Shown one piece after another: positions 1-11,289 of a DNA stretch of 64,000 nucleotides. This DNA comes from Prosapia bicincta (taxonomy: Eukaryota > Arthropoda > Insecta > Hemiptera > Cercopidae), in the NCBI GenBank assembly GCA_036971475.1, contig JBAIZL010000001.1, forward strand, positions 109,250,350 to 109,314,349, written 5' to 3'. Both the position numbers and the translations under genes were made by a program. The notes under the pieces are model-generated. The model was not told the DNA's origin. It was given only the letters and a program-made list of their open reading frames with translations, and did not search any database. Within the stretch, counting starts at the first letter, position 1, and every line of letters begins with the position of its first letter.

Positions 1-2060
1 ATATCACAACTAATTCGGTCAATGTTACAGAGAACGATCACCGACCACATATGGGGATTAGTTTACTTGAAGAAAGGCCTAATACTTTTTGCTGTCATAG
101 TGTAATATCTATCTGTTTTATCCCAATATAGTAAATATAATAAAAGAAGCTACTTGTTTTAAATGTAGAACTGAGAATGGTAAGTTATAATACTTCCCTG
201 TTACTGAGGGTATGCAAATCCTACGCTTAGTATGATTGAAGTCGTGTATAGAGAGATATGGCAAGGAGAAAAGCCTAGTTGACATCTAGAGGCCTGGAAA
301 ACCATCTAAGATATTGTTGTGGAATCACACTGCTATATGTACCAGCTCGATACAAACACTAATCTTTGTTTTCCACTCTATGTATAGATGGAAGAGATGG
401 TCTTACCGCTTCACTATTCGGCGAACTCCCCTTCTGGTGATATGACGTATCTAGGGTGGGTATATTTCATCCCTTATTCTTTCTAGTGGGGCCATAGAGG
501 TATGGTATCGTTACATGATACAAAATATGGAAGCGCAATAGGCAGAAAAATCTCAACTAAGCTGTCACTATCCGTAAAGGAATTTCTCAAATTTCTTTCT
601 GTTTATCAAGCGTAAGTGAATAAAATAATTTTCAAATGTAGCTCCTATAGTATTATGATACTGAGTTAGAATATAACACCACATAATTGTATACGTATAT
701 TTTTATCAACCTTCTAGAAAACGTGAAGTTGTATAAATTTTAGTGATATAATAAATTGTTATGTAAAAATAGAGATAACTTTTGTTGTTGCATGTCATCT
801 TACGTACTTTAAATGGCCTCTAACTTATAGTACTTTTTACTTGGCGACTTACTTTTTTTATCACTTGCTTGAAAAATATCTAATAAACATAAATTCACGA
901 CAGATAACTTTCTTGGCTGACATTTGATCACAAATGTATAAAAACTTTCTCTATCAGCTAACTTACATATTAAGTACATTTTTGCAACCAATTTTATATG
1001 GGATGGTAAACTTTAACGCCAACTCCCCTTGATATGTGTATTTAGTTTGAATATATCTTGGTAAAGTAATGTAAATTTACCCATATGTTTCTAATATCAT
1101 GCGAATAATTCTCAACCTTGTAACAGTTTTGAACGTTGGAGGTATTTACAGTATTATTAACTCTTATTAGTAGTTGCAGTAATAAATAAAATTCATTGTT
1201 TAACAACAGATTGTGGTTTTAAAGTATAAAGATAAGCCAATTAAATTTTTAAGATCTTTTATTGCACCTTGGAATAAACAAAAGCAGATTTTTCTAGAAA
1301 CTAGCTACTGTAATTTATCTATTTCATAAATTTTGTTTTTCTTTTTATCACTGTCTTCAGGTAATTATAGGAGTAGCTTGACCACAAAAATTAATAAGGA
1401 ATGCTTTCTAATCATTTTAATAGTATTTGCTAAATAATAAACAACATGATTTTATAGGTTAAATTGTTGGAATTGGTTATGAAAAGTAAAATCTTTAAGT
1501 ATTCACATCATTAAATTGGTATCGAAATGTACACCATTATAAAAATAAAAATAATGTTTGACGTTTTCTAATTAGTTGCGGATGAATATAAAGTGATTTA
1601 TAAATGCTGCAGACGTTTTAATCATTATTAAGTTGAAGCAAACATATTAGCCTCTTCAGGGCAATTAGGTTTCACAACGCATCTCATATTTTGAGTTGCA
1701 ACAACCAGCTTAAGGAGCAAAGCTGTAGTGTTTACGTAAGCTCTTTTAAGCTAGTCTGAAACACAAAATACGTAATACGTTTGAGGTAATGTAATTCATT
1801 TCCTTTATGAACGTCCTAAGAATAGTTTTCCTTAATATGATTATATAAAAAGATTCTCAAAAAATTACAAATTAATTCTAGACTTACGGAATTCTTCAGA
1901 GACGTTCAGTATTACTTGATACAAGACTTCAATCTTATACACCTAAGTCTCCTTTAAACAGAGACACAATGCACCTTAAAATATTTCATTTATTACGGTA
2001 AAAAACAAAACAGTCGGCTCAAAATCTCACCTCAGATGAGTTTTAATAAAAACAAACACT
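1..2060. other. AT-rich non-coding DNA, no gene seen
   Basis: No frame longer than 60 codons and no recognised motif. The first 550 bases are slightly less AT-rich than what follows. A 14-base string GCTCGATACAAACA near 345-360 recurs near 60923-60937 in a similar local context, which may mark a very old dispersed repeat, but I cannot extend it. Nothing else supportable. Confidence 0.6.
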
Positions 2061-2067
2061 AGTTCAT

Positions 2068-2110
2068 AAGAAAGACTAGTTTCAGTGACAATGTCACCTT
2101 CCTCAGTGCT
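2068..2110 (-). ncRNA. hammerhead-ribozyme-like motif (solitary, partly decayed)
   Basis: Read on the minus strand, the core CTGAGGA (2100-2106) fits the hammerhead CUGANGA consensus. One extra A follows, then a six-pair stem II (GGTGAC with GTCACT, loop ATT, one terminal G-U pair), then GAAA (2080-2083). The palindrome ACTAGT acts as a minimal stem III and is followed by C, giving a GUC cleavage triplet. Stem I is largely lost: only the first pair forms. No inverted repeat surrounds it, although ACTAGTT occurs again about 20 bases away. Most likely a decayed fragment of a Penelope-like or retrozyme-like element. Cleavage activity is doubtful because of the extra base and the weak stem I. Confidence 0.5.
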
Positions 2111-2492
2111 TGGCTACTACTTTTTTACAGTCGTGAATAGTTCTCACTACCTAACCTCTGATTAACTAAATAGATCATTTATGTTGTCTCAATAAATGCA
2201 GTTTACATGTTTTGACAGCAGTTTATTAATGTTTTGTTCAAGAATGACACAAAGCTAGAGTTCGGTATAAAACATAATTATTATTCAAAGAAACCTTCTA
2301 ATTATTGTCAAGCACGATATTTAAAATTGCTTTCAAGTACCTAGCTTTATAAGAAAGTAAATGGTCATTAAATATTAATAGTTTTTATACTACTTAATAA
2401 AATTGTTTGTTTTAGTTCTGCATTTACAGATAACGGTTTTTAAAAGTGTTGTTATTAAATACTACAGGTAAATAGCAGAAATTCAAATATTT

Positions 2493-2495
<3 letters not shown>

Positions 2496-2567
<72 letters not shown>
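2496..2567. repeat. (TA)n microsatellite
   Basis: Uninterrupted TA dinucleotide tract of about 36 units. It sits about 40 bases left of the inverted-repeat element at 2606-2805, which is bounded on its other side by a second TA tract. Confidence 0.97.
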
Positions 2568-2569
<2 letters not shown>

Positions 2570-2605
2570 AATCCTTAGATGAATTATTTTTTCTTGTTGA
2601 ATATG

Positions 2606-2800
2606 TATGGTGAAATAAAATAATTTTCATAAACAAGAATATACGAGTATTACTTCATTTTATTGTTGATTGAAGTTTTTCGCTAATTTACATTATTAGC
2701 ATTTTCAAAATTTATAAATCACTGTCCAGTTATGTGACTAGAGTAAGACTGTTGTAAGTAATACTAGTATATTCTTGTTTATGAAAATTATTTTATTTCA

Positions 2801-2805
<5 letters not shown>
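2606..2805. mobile_element. inverted-repeat element between two TA tracts, with degenerate hammerhead
   Basis: Two 50-bp arms (2606-2655 and 2756-2805) are reverse complements with one mismatch and enclose a 100-bp spacer. The spacer carries a degenerate hammerhead on the minus strand (about 2670-2709): TTGAAAA replaces CTGANGA, but an intact stem GCTAAT/ATTAGC and GAAA remain, and the loop and stem III region resemble the element at 15.6 kb. The right arm runs directly into (TA)n. No coding capacity. It is probably an old relative of the 15.6-kb and 34.3-kb elements. G8 of the hammerhead core is changed to A, so this copy should be dead. Confidence 0.65.

Positions 2806-2850
<45 letters not shown>
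2803..2850. repeat. (TA)n microsatellite
   Basis: TA dinucleotide tract overlapping the outer end of the right arm of the 2606-2805 element, followed by a run of six G. Confidence 0.97.
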
Positions 2851-2852
<2 letters not shown>

Positions 2853-3334
2853 GGGGAAAAGCTACTGAAAAGCTGATTAGATAAGCTTTCTAAATTAATT
2901 CTATATAGTTTTAATAATTTTTTTGTTGAAACTAAGAGAATTATTATTATTTCCAATTTTTTGTCTTGCAACATTTCTATTACTATTTTTCGCTGTACCT
3001 TGTTTAGTAAGAATATCATTATTTTTCCAAACATTAAAAAATATATAATTTTCTTTATTTTAATACTGTGCATAAACTGCGGTGTCTTAATTTGTTTTTT
3101 CGGGCACTGTCGACTTTTGCTCTATAAATAATCTTTATTTTGTTTCTTTTCATTTATCACTGTACAAATTATTTAATCGTCTTAAACAGTAACACTTAGT
3201 TACATATTAGTGTTATCTGAATATATTCTATACTTATATCAGGCTATATAATTTCTTACAACAGTAGGTATTTATTAAACTTATTGAATAAAGCAGCAGA
3301 AAACAAACTCTGGCAAAATGGTGAAATTGTTTAG

Positions 3335-3410
3335 AACAAAGCGACAAGAAGAGACAAGACGATGTCCATTAGAGAATGTGTTTTCTCTGGACTAATGGTC
3401 CTCCATTGTT
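3335..3410 (-). repeat. dispersed repeat, copy 1 (related to 20.03 kb)
   Basis: On the minus strand this reads CCATTAGTCC, then a short AT-rich middle, CTAATGGACATCGTCT, and CTTGTCGCTTTG. The plus strand at 20027-20100 has the same order: CCATTAGTC, CTAATGGACGTTGTCTC, CTTGTCGCTTTT. The inverted CCATTAG/CTAATGG pair inside each copy suggests a small foldback element or a MITE terminus. No coding capacity. Confidence 0.5.
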
Positions 3411-3486
3411 TTACTTATCCGATTTAAGCACACGGTATTAAGTTGTCCTTCAAGTGACCTTTGTTTTTTTTAATAATTGCATGCGC

Positions 3487-3510
3487 TATCTCTCTCTCTC
3501 TCTCTCTTCC
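3487..3510. repeat. (TC)n microsatellite with pyrimidine-rich extension
   Basis: TC dinucleotide tract followed by a pyrimidine-rich stretch to about 3540. It has the composition of a triplex-prone mirror repeat but is short. Confidence 0.9.
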
Positions 3511-3544
3511 TCTTTCACTCTCCCATTATTTCTCTCTTTTCATA

Positions 3545-5255
3545 CACACTCACTCAGTAACAACAGTAATGTTGTCTTTATCTCGTAAAAGAAATAAAAT
3601 ACTTTTAGAGGTTTTTACGAGTTGTGAAAAGAAGGATTGAAATATCGGTCACTTTACATAGTCTCACAGTCTATAAGTTAATCATTCGTAATACAACTAG
3701 ATTCGATTTATATTTTTCTTGAGAGTTATATTTCATTGTTTAGAAAAGTTTACCTATGTGCTCTAGCATTTATTATTTTCAGTCGTAAATAGTAATTACT
3801 GCATTGAAACATTTTACTTTTAAAAAGCCTAATTTTTAAAACTTATTCTGTAAACATATTTTGCTCTTTATCTCTTACAAATGTTGACTGTATAAGATTG
3901 AGCTTTTTAAAGCCTGAATAAATTTTTTCTAAAATACAATTATCAATTTTCCTTATAATGTTTAACACAAAGACAAAATAATCGAAAATGTTAAATTTAA
4001 ATAACAACCCAGATATCACAGTTAATTTAACAAGATACCGAAAGCCTATGGACGTTTTAAGCTTTAACGAACTCAATTATCTTTTTTCCAGAACTATTTA
4101 CGTTGTCTTTTTCCAGTAATAATTCAATAACACAAATAAATAAATTAAGGTACCATACAATGAATTTGTTTCAATAATACGCATATAACTCCCTAAATTC
4201 GATACAGACATCCTATTCTTTTATAGTATAAATATTAAAGAAATAATAAGAATTACTTTTATACATTTTTTGATATATCTAACTTGAATAAAATACATTT
4301 TAAATGTAATTTAAAATTGAAGAAAAATGTATTTTATAAACGCATAAGAAATAAAGCATAGAAATTTAGTGTTACTGGTTGGGAGAATAATAACTTTCAC
4401 GGAAAGGGTAAATATATCATAGGCCAAAAGAATAATTACAGATGATTGAATATAAATAATAGATTAGTTTTACGATTTTTAATGCTGTTGCTGAAACGTT
4501 TTCGTTAGATTGAATTATATTCATTAGGAAGACAAATCCATATCTCTATATATAATCAGTCGCGAGTTCTTTGTGCAGGGTTTTTTTTCAACATGACAAT
4601 AACAGGACCAATCAGTTTTGACGATATGAGTGACGTTCATTTTATAGCTATTTATTTTCAACATTTTTTTAATGTAACTGGGAATATTTTATTCTATAAT
4701 ATGACAATTGATGGACAGAATGACAAATACACATTATTAATTTTATCAAAAGCTTTTTTTGTAGGTTCATAGTGTCAAGAATTACGGAAAGAAATTTATT
4801 AAAAACGTAACCAGTTCTATTTACGATGTCTTATTCAAATCACTTTTAAATTCAGAAAGAGTTCGAAGAATAAATTTATGTCCAATACCATTTTCTTATC
4901 GTGAATAAAAAGTGTAACAGGTCAAGTCTCGTTTAACAGACAAATCAATATAACTCAATACAACTTTAAAAGCATCCTAAAATTATTCCAAAAAATAAAT
5001 ATCTCCTACGAAAAAACATGTGGAACACCTTAACATAATAAATTATCTGTCAATAGTTTGAAATGGCCGGAAGAACAACACTTACAAAGATGAACGATTA
5101 CAGCTGTAATAGAAAGATAAATTATTGGATTTGTTACAGTTTATCTATGGCATAACAGTATGAAAACTGCACTTGGACAGCAACCCCAAAGAAATCATTT
5201 ACAAATTTATAAAAGTTATTATTTTCCAATTGATCATTAACTAATGAATATACAT
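3545..5255. other. AT-rich spacer, nothing recognised
   Basis: Short open frames only. The 77-codon minus frame at 3843-4076 has the lysine, isoleucine and phenylalanine-rich composition expected from AT-rich chance translation and no recognisable motif. Confidence 0.6.
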
Positions 5256-5256
5256 T

Positions 5257-5259
<3 letters not shown>

Positions 5260-5288
<29 letters not shown>
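5260..5288. repeat. (TA)n microsatellite
   Basis: About 14 TA units. Confidence 0.95.
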
Positions 5289-5292
<4 letters not shown>

Positions 5293-5442
5293 TGACCATA
5301 TAAACCAAATATTGAGTTAGTGTGTGATAAGTAGGTTCTTATACCATAAGTTCAATGGTTTTTTTGTAAACTAATATTATATATTTATTCAAAATCTCTA
5401 TTATGAGAAACAAATTTTACTCTCGCACACACACCTAAATGA

Positions 5443-5607
<165 letters not shown>

Positions 5608-5992
5608 GCACTCAAACGCACGAATATTTTTAATGTTCTTGACATTATATATATAAATATATGCTAACAACCGTTACACGTTTTTCATCTTAGCCTACTC
5701 GAATCTATTTTGAGAAATAATTGCCAAGTGTGGGCTACATAGATGGGTAAAATCTATGTCTTAAGTTGTCATAGTCAATGTATATTATAGTTTCTTTCAT
5801 TCACTATGAAGGATCGTATTAAGAAACGTATTTTTCTATACTAAAACAGTATATATATGAGGCTCAGCTTTTTAACTATACAACATTTAAACTTGTTAAT
5901 TATATATACTGGTAAAAAATTATGCAGATTGTATAATTTGACCTAGTAGATAGTGAGTGAAAATATTGTACAAGCATATATATTTAACAAGA

Positions 5993-5998
<6 letters not shown>

Positions 5999-6054
<56 letters not shown>
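5999..6054. repeat. (TA)n microsatellite
   Basis: About 28 TA units. No inverted repeat is visible next to it. Confidence 0.96.
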
Positions 6055-6059
<5 letters not shown>

Positions 6060-6703
6060 TACTATATTACTTCAAAATAATTTATAAGTAAGTTATAAAT
6101 ATTATTTAAGAGAAGATTAAAACATCTGTTTATATTAACTTCATTTTGTTGGATTTTCGAAGATCTTCCGGACAATTCGTTCATTTTTGGAAACAATTCA
6201 AAAAAGCAACTAGAAAGTGACGTCTTACTTCTACATTTTACTCTTTTCAGAAAATGTGTACTTTTTAAAGAGACCTTCCACTTTTTAACTTATTGGAGAA
6301 ACAAACATTTTCTTGTTGCTATGAATGCTAGTTACATGCCTCCTACCGGCTAATTTAACCCATTTACGTGTAATTATGTACTTATTATTAGATAACTTTA
6401 AATCAACAAAAATAACTTTGTAAGCACAAATCTCCGTTTTAAGAATAAAAAATGACATTTACAAAAAATAATTAGTAAATAAATTGTTGAACCAATTTCT
6501 GCAAACTTTTAACCCGTGAATATAACATTATTTATAACACATTATAATGTATTCAATTATCCTATAGTCCTTTTAATAATTAACCATGTAATGTTTGGAA
6601 TGTTTCCAAATGCAAAAGGTAATAAACTTTAGGAAAGTCAAACATTTCATAATTTATTTGAATACTTTGTTTAGGTACTACATTCTGTATTGTCAATTTC
6701 AAT

Positions 6704-6992
6704 TTACTCACACCAATTTATTAAGGGATTGCCTTTAGTCATTCCATACTGATAGCAGCCTGTGTTTAATGTCATAAATGATTTCACACTTAATATATGT
6801 GTGTCACTCATGACTGACATGACCTCTAACCAACCTTCAAACGTTCTATGGTATTTACATAATACTCCAGAAACAATGACAGTAATACGCTCCATTATTC
6901 TGCATGTATTGAGTACTAATGAGGCACCTTTGTCATTTTTAAGTGTTCTAAAGGAATTGAAAAGAGTAGAATACAAACTAGGGACCTTCTAG
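6704..6992. other. higher-complexity segment open on both strands, unrecognised
   Basis: A 90-codon minus frame (6704-6976) and a 76-codon plus frame (6762-6992) overlap almost completely. The minus product has an ordinary mixed composition (for example KNDKGASLVLNTCRIMERI) instead of the usual AT-driven Lys/Ile/Phe bias. I recognise no family. It may be an exon, a transposon fragment or chance; the sequence cannot decide. No clear splice signals or promoter were noted. Confidence 0.25.
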
Positions 6993-7479
6993 AGATATTC
7001 ATGTAAATTATAGGAAAGGTCCTACACGTAATATTAAATGTAAGATAATACTATATATTTTCTGAAAGTAAAATGATTTCTATTTAATTTTATTGAAACA
7101 ATACTTGTTTTATAGTTAGTTTATATAACTTTTCTGTACAACATTTTTTCTCAGATTAACTATATGTCAAGTCAACAGGTTAAGAGACTGTTGATAAGGA
7201 TAACAATGTACGTTAACAAAAAGCTTATCCCCGGTTTGTGGTATGTTATGAAAATGTTCCAGTCTTACTCTTTACTACTTAGTAAATACCATTTTCACTT
7301 AAGTTGTTTTTTAATATTTTGTTTTAGTTATTGGCCGTATATTTGTTATAATATTTCCAAACATCAATTAAATTTTATGTATTATTTAACTATTTCTATA
7401 ATAAGTAAACACATATAAAGGTCTCATTTATTATTTACTAATAATATACAATATACCTTCTCTTTTCAATTACAGTGCC

Positions 7480-7517
7480 TATCTTCGTTGTCATTCATTG
7501 TGCCACACACACACACA

Positions 7518-7554
<37 letters not shown>

Positions 7555-7578
7555 CCACACAAACACACACACACACAA

Positions 7579-7617
<39 letters not shown>

Positions 7618-7773
7618 TACACACACACACACACACACAAACAAACACACAAACAAACACACACACACACACACAATCAAACACAAACACACACACACAA
7701 ACAAACACAAACACACACACACACACACAAACAAACACAAACACACACACACACACACAAACACAAACACACA
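7480..7773. repeat. compound (CA)n / (CAAACA)n microsatellite with conserved left flank
   Basis: CA units interspersed with AAAC variants from 7504, including repeated blocks of ACAAACAAACACAAAC type, so the array has its own internal periodicity. The leader at 7480-7503 (TCTTCGTTGTCATTCATTGT, then GCC) matches the leader of the 5.47-kb CA tract. All frames across it are repeat artefacts. Confidence 0.95.
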
Positions 7774-7799
7774 GATTATTTGTAAAAACCAATATCTAA

Positions 7800-8905
7800 A
7801 ATGCATTTATTTTTAAATTTTTTTTAAATTTACACAATTATATATTTATTGTGGAAAAAACATTTAGGAGATCAATAAACTCCAAAAAGTTTAGGAAATT
7901 CCATTCTGACCCGCTCTAGACAGGTTATCATGTTTCTAGGTAAATTGAGGAAGAGATGATCTTGAAGAGAGAAAACACGGTTTTTTCATGGTCACTATCG
8001 TCATTCTCCTACTGCCCCAGTTGCAAGAAAAAAGGAAATACTTCCCAAAATGGTGAACGTTAATCACCACTGGTAACTACCATGAGAGCTTATAAACTAT
8101 CTCATGATATCAAGTAACACGATCAAACGTTTTGTGAGTAATAGCATGATTCGTTCTAAATTACAAACATTTCCAATTGAAAATTATTCGAAAATATTTT
8201 CTTATTCATGTGTAAATTAGAAAATATATAATTTCTCAATAGCCTTAGATGCTTACACCTTTTAAACGAACTATTAAATACATTTTGTTTGATACGGTTA
8301 CCAGTAGAGGAATACACCTCAGAAAAATAATAGGTAGAAGATTTGAAACGTTATCATGACAAGTATGTTGTAATTTATAATAATAAAGAATTGAATTGTA
8401 AACAGGAGACGTTTTAATAGTCTCATTAAAAAAGTACATCACTTAATATTAAGAATTATTCGATGCAGAAAAATACATGTGATTGACTTATATTTAGTTT
8501 TTAATTGTAAAACATTTTACAAACAAGCCGTAGCTTAGCATAAGAGTGGCATAAAATGAAGGTTATTAGATTTCTATATTTATCAACTAACATTCCGGGA
8601 TGCATTAAAAATTTAGATACTTTTGGAAACGTCAGCTTTAGTCACGAAAACCTACAGACGTTTTCACCTCTTGTCTTCTGTAAAACCTACTTGGAATGAA
8701 AAGAGCAAACTTATATTTTACACATGTATTACATCATAATAGATAAAGTCCTAGCTGAAATAAAGGTCGGCCAAAACGTGCGAAAAGGTAAACTTTACCT
8801 CATTTTAAATAGGTATTTCGGAAAAATAGTTTTTAGCAAATCCTTGTACCAAAGGATCGTTCCTTTAACATTTCACACAAAAACATACACAGATTATCGC
8901 TTTTA
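7800..8905. other. AT-rich spacer
   Basis: No gene seen. A short perfect palindrome GAAAAC/GTTTTC lies near 8646-8667. Frames of 65 and 85 codons here have no recognisable features; the latter ends in CA-repeat translation. Confidence 0.55.
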
Positions 8906-8906
8906 T

Positions 8907-8908
<2 letters not shown>

Positions 8909-8940
<32 letters not shown>
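8909..8940. repeat. (CA)n microsatellite
   Basis: About 16 CA units. Confidence 0.95.
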
Positions 8941-8944
<4 letters not shown>

Positions 8945-9350
8945 ACGGTCTAAGATACCGTGGCAAATAGGAAATAAATAATTTCCTGTTTTTAAGAAAT
9001 AAAGTTGTTTTTAAATTAATCAAGTAGGGAGTTATACAAATAATAAAGAGTGAAAAATTAAATAATACCTTAAAAAGAAGAGTTAAGCTCAATTAAAAAA
9101 TGTTATAAAATAAATTTGTAATAACTAACTAAATTTGAGCATCGGGAGTGAGGCGAAAACTTTCTAAGTGCTTAAAAAAGCTATCTTTAGAACCAAACCA
9201 CGTAGAACTTTCATCGACATTTTAAAAGAACCAGAATGAGCCAGAATGAACATTAGAGAAAACAAAATTCAAAAAACTTAAGAAACAAAAAAGTTACAGC
9301 AGTTTAAATAAAATAGACATTTTTCAGTGTTCCAAAAATAATAATCAAAC

Positions 9351-9830
9351 TCTGCAAGCTAAAACATTTTCGTTGCCCGACTTGCCTGTACAAGGAATAA
9401 ATCGAGAGATAGCAAGCATTGCAGGCGGGGTGAGGTAGGTTAAATTCACCGCTATATATACTAGGTCTCTAGGACTTTAGAGACAGTCTGAAATAAATTT
9501 TTAACACGAGGTGCCGCGGAACGCTATGCTGGACCGCGAGTAGGACCGTCACCAGGCCAGATGGACCAAAACCTCAGCGCTTTCGACATCCAGGACTACC
9601 AAAGGATGAAGGCTCCAGACTCAGCCTCCAGGACGCTGGAATAGAGGGAAACCACCACCGACGAACCAGGGATGGCGACTTCCGATGTCCAAGGACCAGG
9701 GAATCCAGACGAGGGACTCCAAGGACCGGCAGGAACATCTTTGGCAAGTCATTTTCTTTATTCGATACCAGTGACGTCAAATTTAGTTAGTTAATTTTAT
9801 TAAATTCAAACAAATCTGCAAGCTAAAACA
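9351..9830 (+). mobile_element. GC-rich 449-bp insertion bounded by 16-bp direct repeats
   Basis: The 16-mer TCTGCAAGCTAAAACA occurs at 9351-9366 and again at 9815-9830. Between them lies sequence clearly richer in G and C than all its surroundings. On the plus strand it shows TATATATA (9453-9460), a perfect hairpin GTCTCTA/TAGAGAC (9465-9484), AATAAA (9492-9497), and a run of related CCAGGAC / CCAAGGAC words between 9590 and 9735. An ATG at 9561 opens 27 codons, then a TAG, then the same frame stays open to 9793; the minus strand is open for 68 codons (9574-9780). The direct repeats look like a target-site duplication of the length made by LINE machinery, so a SINE, a truncated retrocopy or an LTR-like fragment are all possible. 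I recognise no protein. Confidence 0.55.
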
Positions 9831-10930
9831 ATGACTTCACTCTTTATAAAATTTTAATAAATTGTATGCTAAATAAAATGAATTTATGTGATCAGAATAT
9901 TTAAAATAATGAATATTAAACTTACAAAGGGGTTTTGGCCATAAGCCATTTATTTTAAGGAAATGAGAATTTTTCGAATATTATAAATTTAAAATTTAAA
10001 TGTCATAAAATACGAATTTACCAATTCAATGTAGGAGATAAGTTTTTATTATGTGTAATTTGGAAAATAATTTTATGTTTATGTCAATGTAACCAATCTA
10101 TATGCAAATTATAAGTTTTTAAAGCATAAGAAACAACAAGTTACTTAGTGAATTGTTTTGTTAATATAATTGTGTTGTACTTAAAAGGATAAATTTTCTT
10201 TTTTATTTGGATAAATAGAATTAAATATGTAATAAAAATCAACAGTATTTGCATTTCATCCTGTGTCAAATAATCAATAAAAACTGTTTAGCTTTTTCCA
10301 ACTAATATGAAAATGATTATTAAATCAGTAAACAAATTTAATTAAATTTCATTAAATGATAATAGATAAAGCCTAATGTTTTTAAAGAGTTTCTCTCTAC
10401 TAACTTCATGAGCTAGTCTAAAGATTAGTTGGTTTTTTGTATAAAAGTCCAGAGATTTATCTACTGGCAGATTGTGTTTAGAAGGACACAGGAGCCTTTT
10501 AAAATAGGTTATTTTTAAACACGATCATATTTTGCACGTTCCCTTGCTGTCTCTGCGGATCATCATCAGGTGGTAAGACTCTGTGATTATTTTGTGTTTT
10601 ATTTTAAATGTGTTTCTTTCCAGCTGACTATTAAAATGACATGTGTGACTATACCTAGACCATACACAATGGATAAACTAATTTGGGAGAGTTTATACGT
10701 ATTTTAAATAGTAGTCAGCGGGAATAGGCTTGTTGTGGGCTTGGCCCTACGAGCGGGAAACATACACTTAACTCAGGGAGTTTAGCACGGTTTTACAAGC
10801 AGGGTGATAGGCAGATTTTTGGTTGTTTATAAATAAGTTCTCTTGTAAACAACAAAATTTTGGTATTCTGCAAGAAAGGATATAACAAACAGCAAACAAA
10901 CAGAGAGTAACGGTACGGCCGAGGAAGGTG
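9831..10930. other. AT-rich spacer with a possible decayed hammerhead-like motif
   Basis: No gene seen. On the minus strand near 10530-10577 there is CCTGATGATGATCC followed about 15 bases later by GGGAACGTGC. This resembles the core spacing of the hammerhead-like motifs elsewhere in the window, but the GAAA is GAAC and stem II is poor. Listed only as a possible relic. Confidence 0.3.
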
Positions 10931-10943
10931 GTTGGGACGTTGC

Positions 10944-10944
10944 A

Positions 10945-11014
<70 letters not shown>
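10944..11014. repeat. (CA)n(TA)n(TG)n palindromic compound microsatellite
   Basis: CA tract (10945-10960), TA tract to 10998 and GT tract to 11014. The whole tract is its own reverse complement and therefore cruciform-capable. It directly abuts the 246-bp palindrome at 11014-11259. Confidence 0.95.
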
Positions 11015-11259
11015 ATGATGAATAGTTACTATCTGGAGTACATCCGTTCATTCTGCAGTCCATAAATTCGCAGTTCCGACGTTTCGCTAGAATCTCATCC
11101 AGCATTGACGAGGCGAACCCAACAACGGTAGACTCGCTCTTCTACTGTTGTTGGGTTCACCTCGTCAATGCTGGATGAGATTCTAGCGAAACGTCGGAAC
11201 TGCGAATTTATGGACTGCAGAATGAACGGATGTACTCCAGATAGTAACTATTCATCATA
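11014..11259. mobile_element. near-perfect 246-bp palindrome with hammerhead-like GAAACGTC motif
   Basis: Two 118-bp arms (11014-11131 and 11142-11259) are reverse complements with two mismatches, separated by a 10-base loop. Each arm carries CTGGATGAG, then a short stem, then CGAAACGTCGG, which resembles the hammerhead core layout but has an extra G in the CUGA element, and I find no closing stem I. The arms are less AT-rich than the surroundings. No open frame. It is probably a tail-to-tail pair of retroelement termini; a hairpin-forming MITE is the alternative. The near identity of the arms implies recent formation or gene conversion. Confidence 0.7.
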
Positions 11260-11289
11260 TTTTTCCATCCGTGAAGGAATACGTATCAG

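Noticed and set aside
8620..8690. GAAACGTC and ACGAAAAC words near a palindrome suggesting another hammerhead
   Set aside because: No CUGANGA core in the right place on either strand and no stem arrangement.
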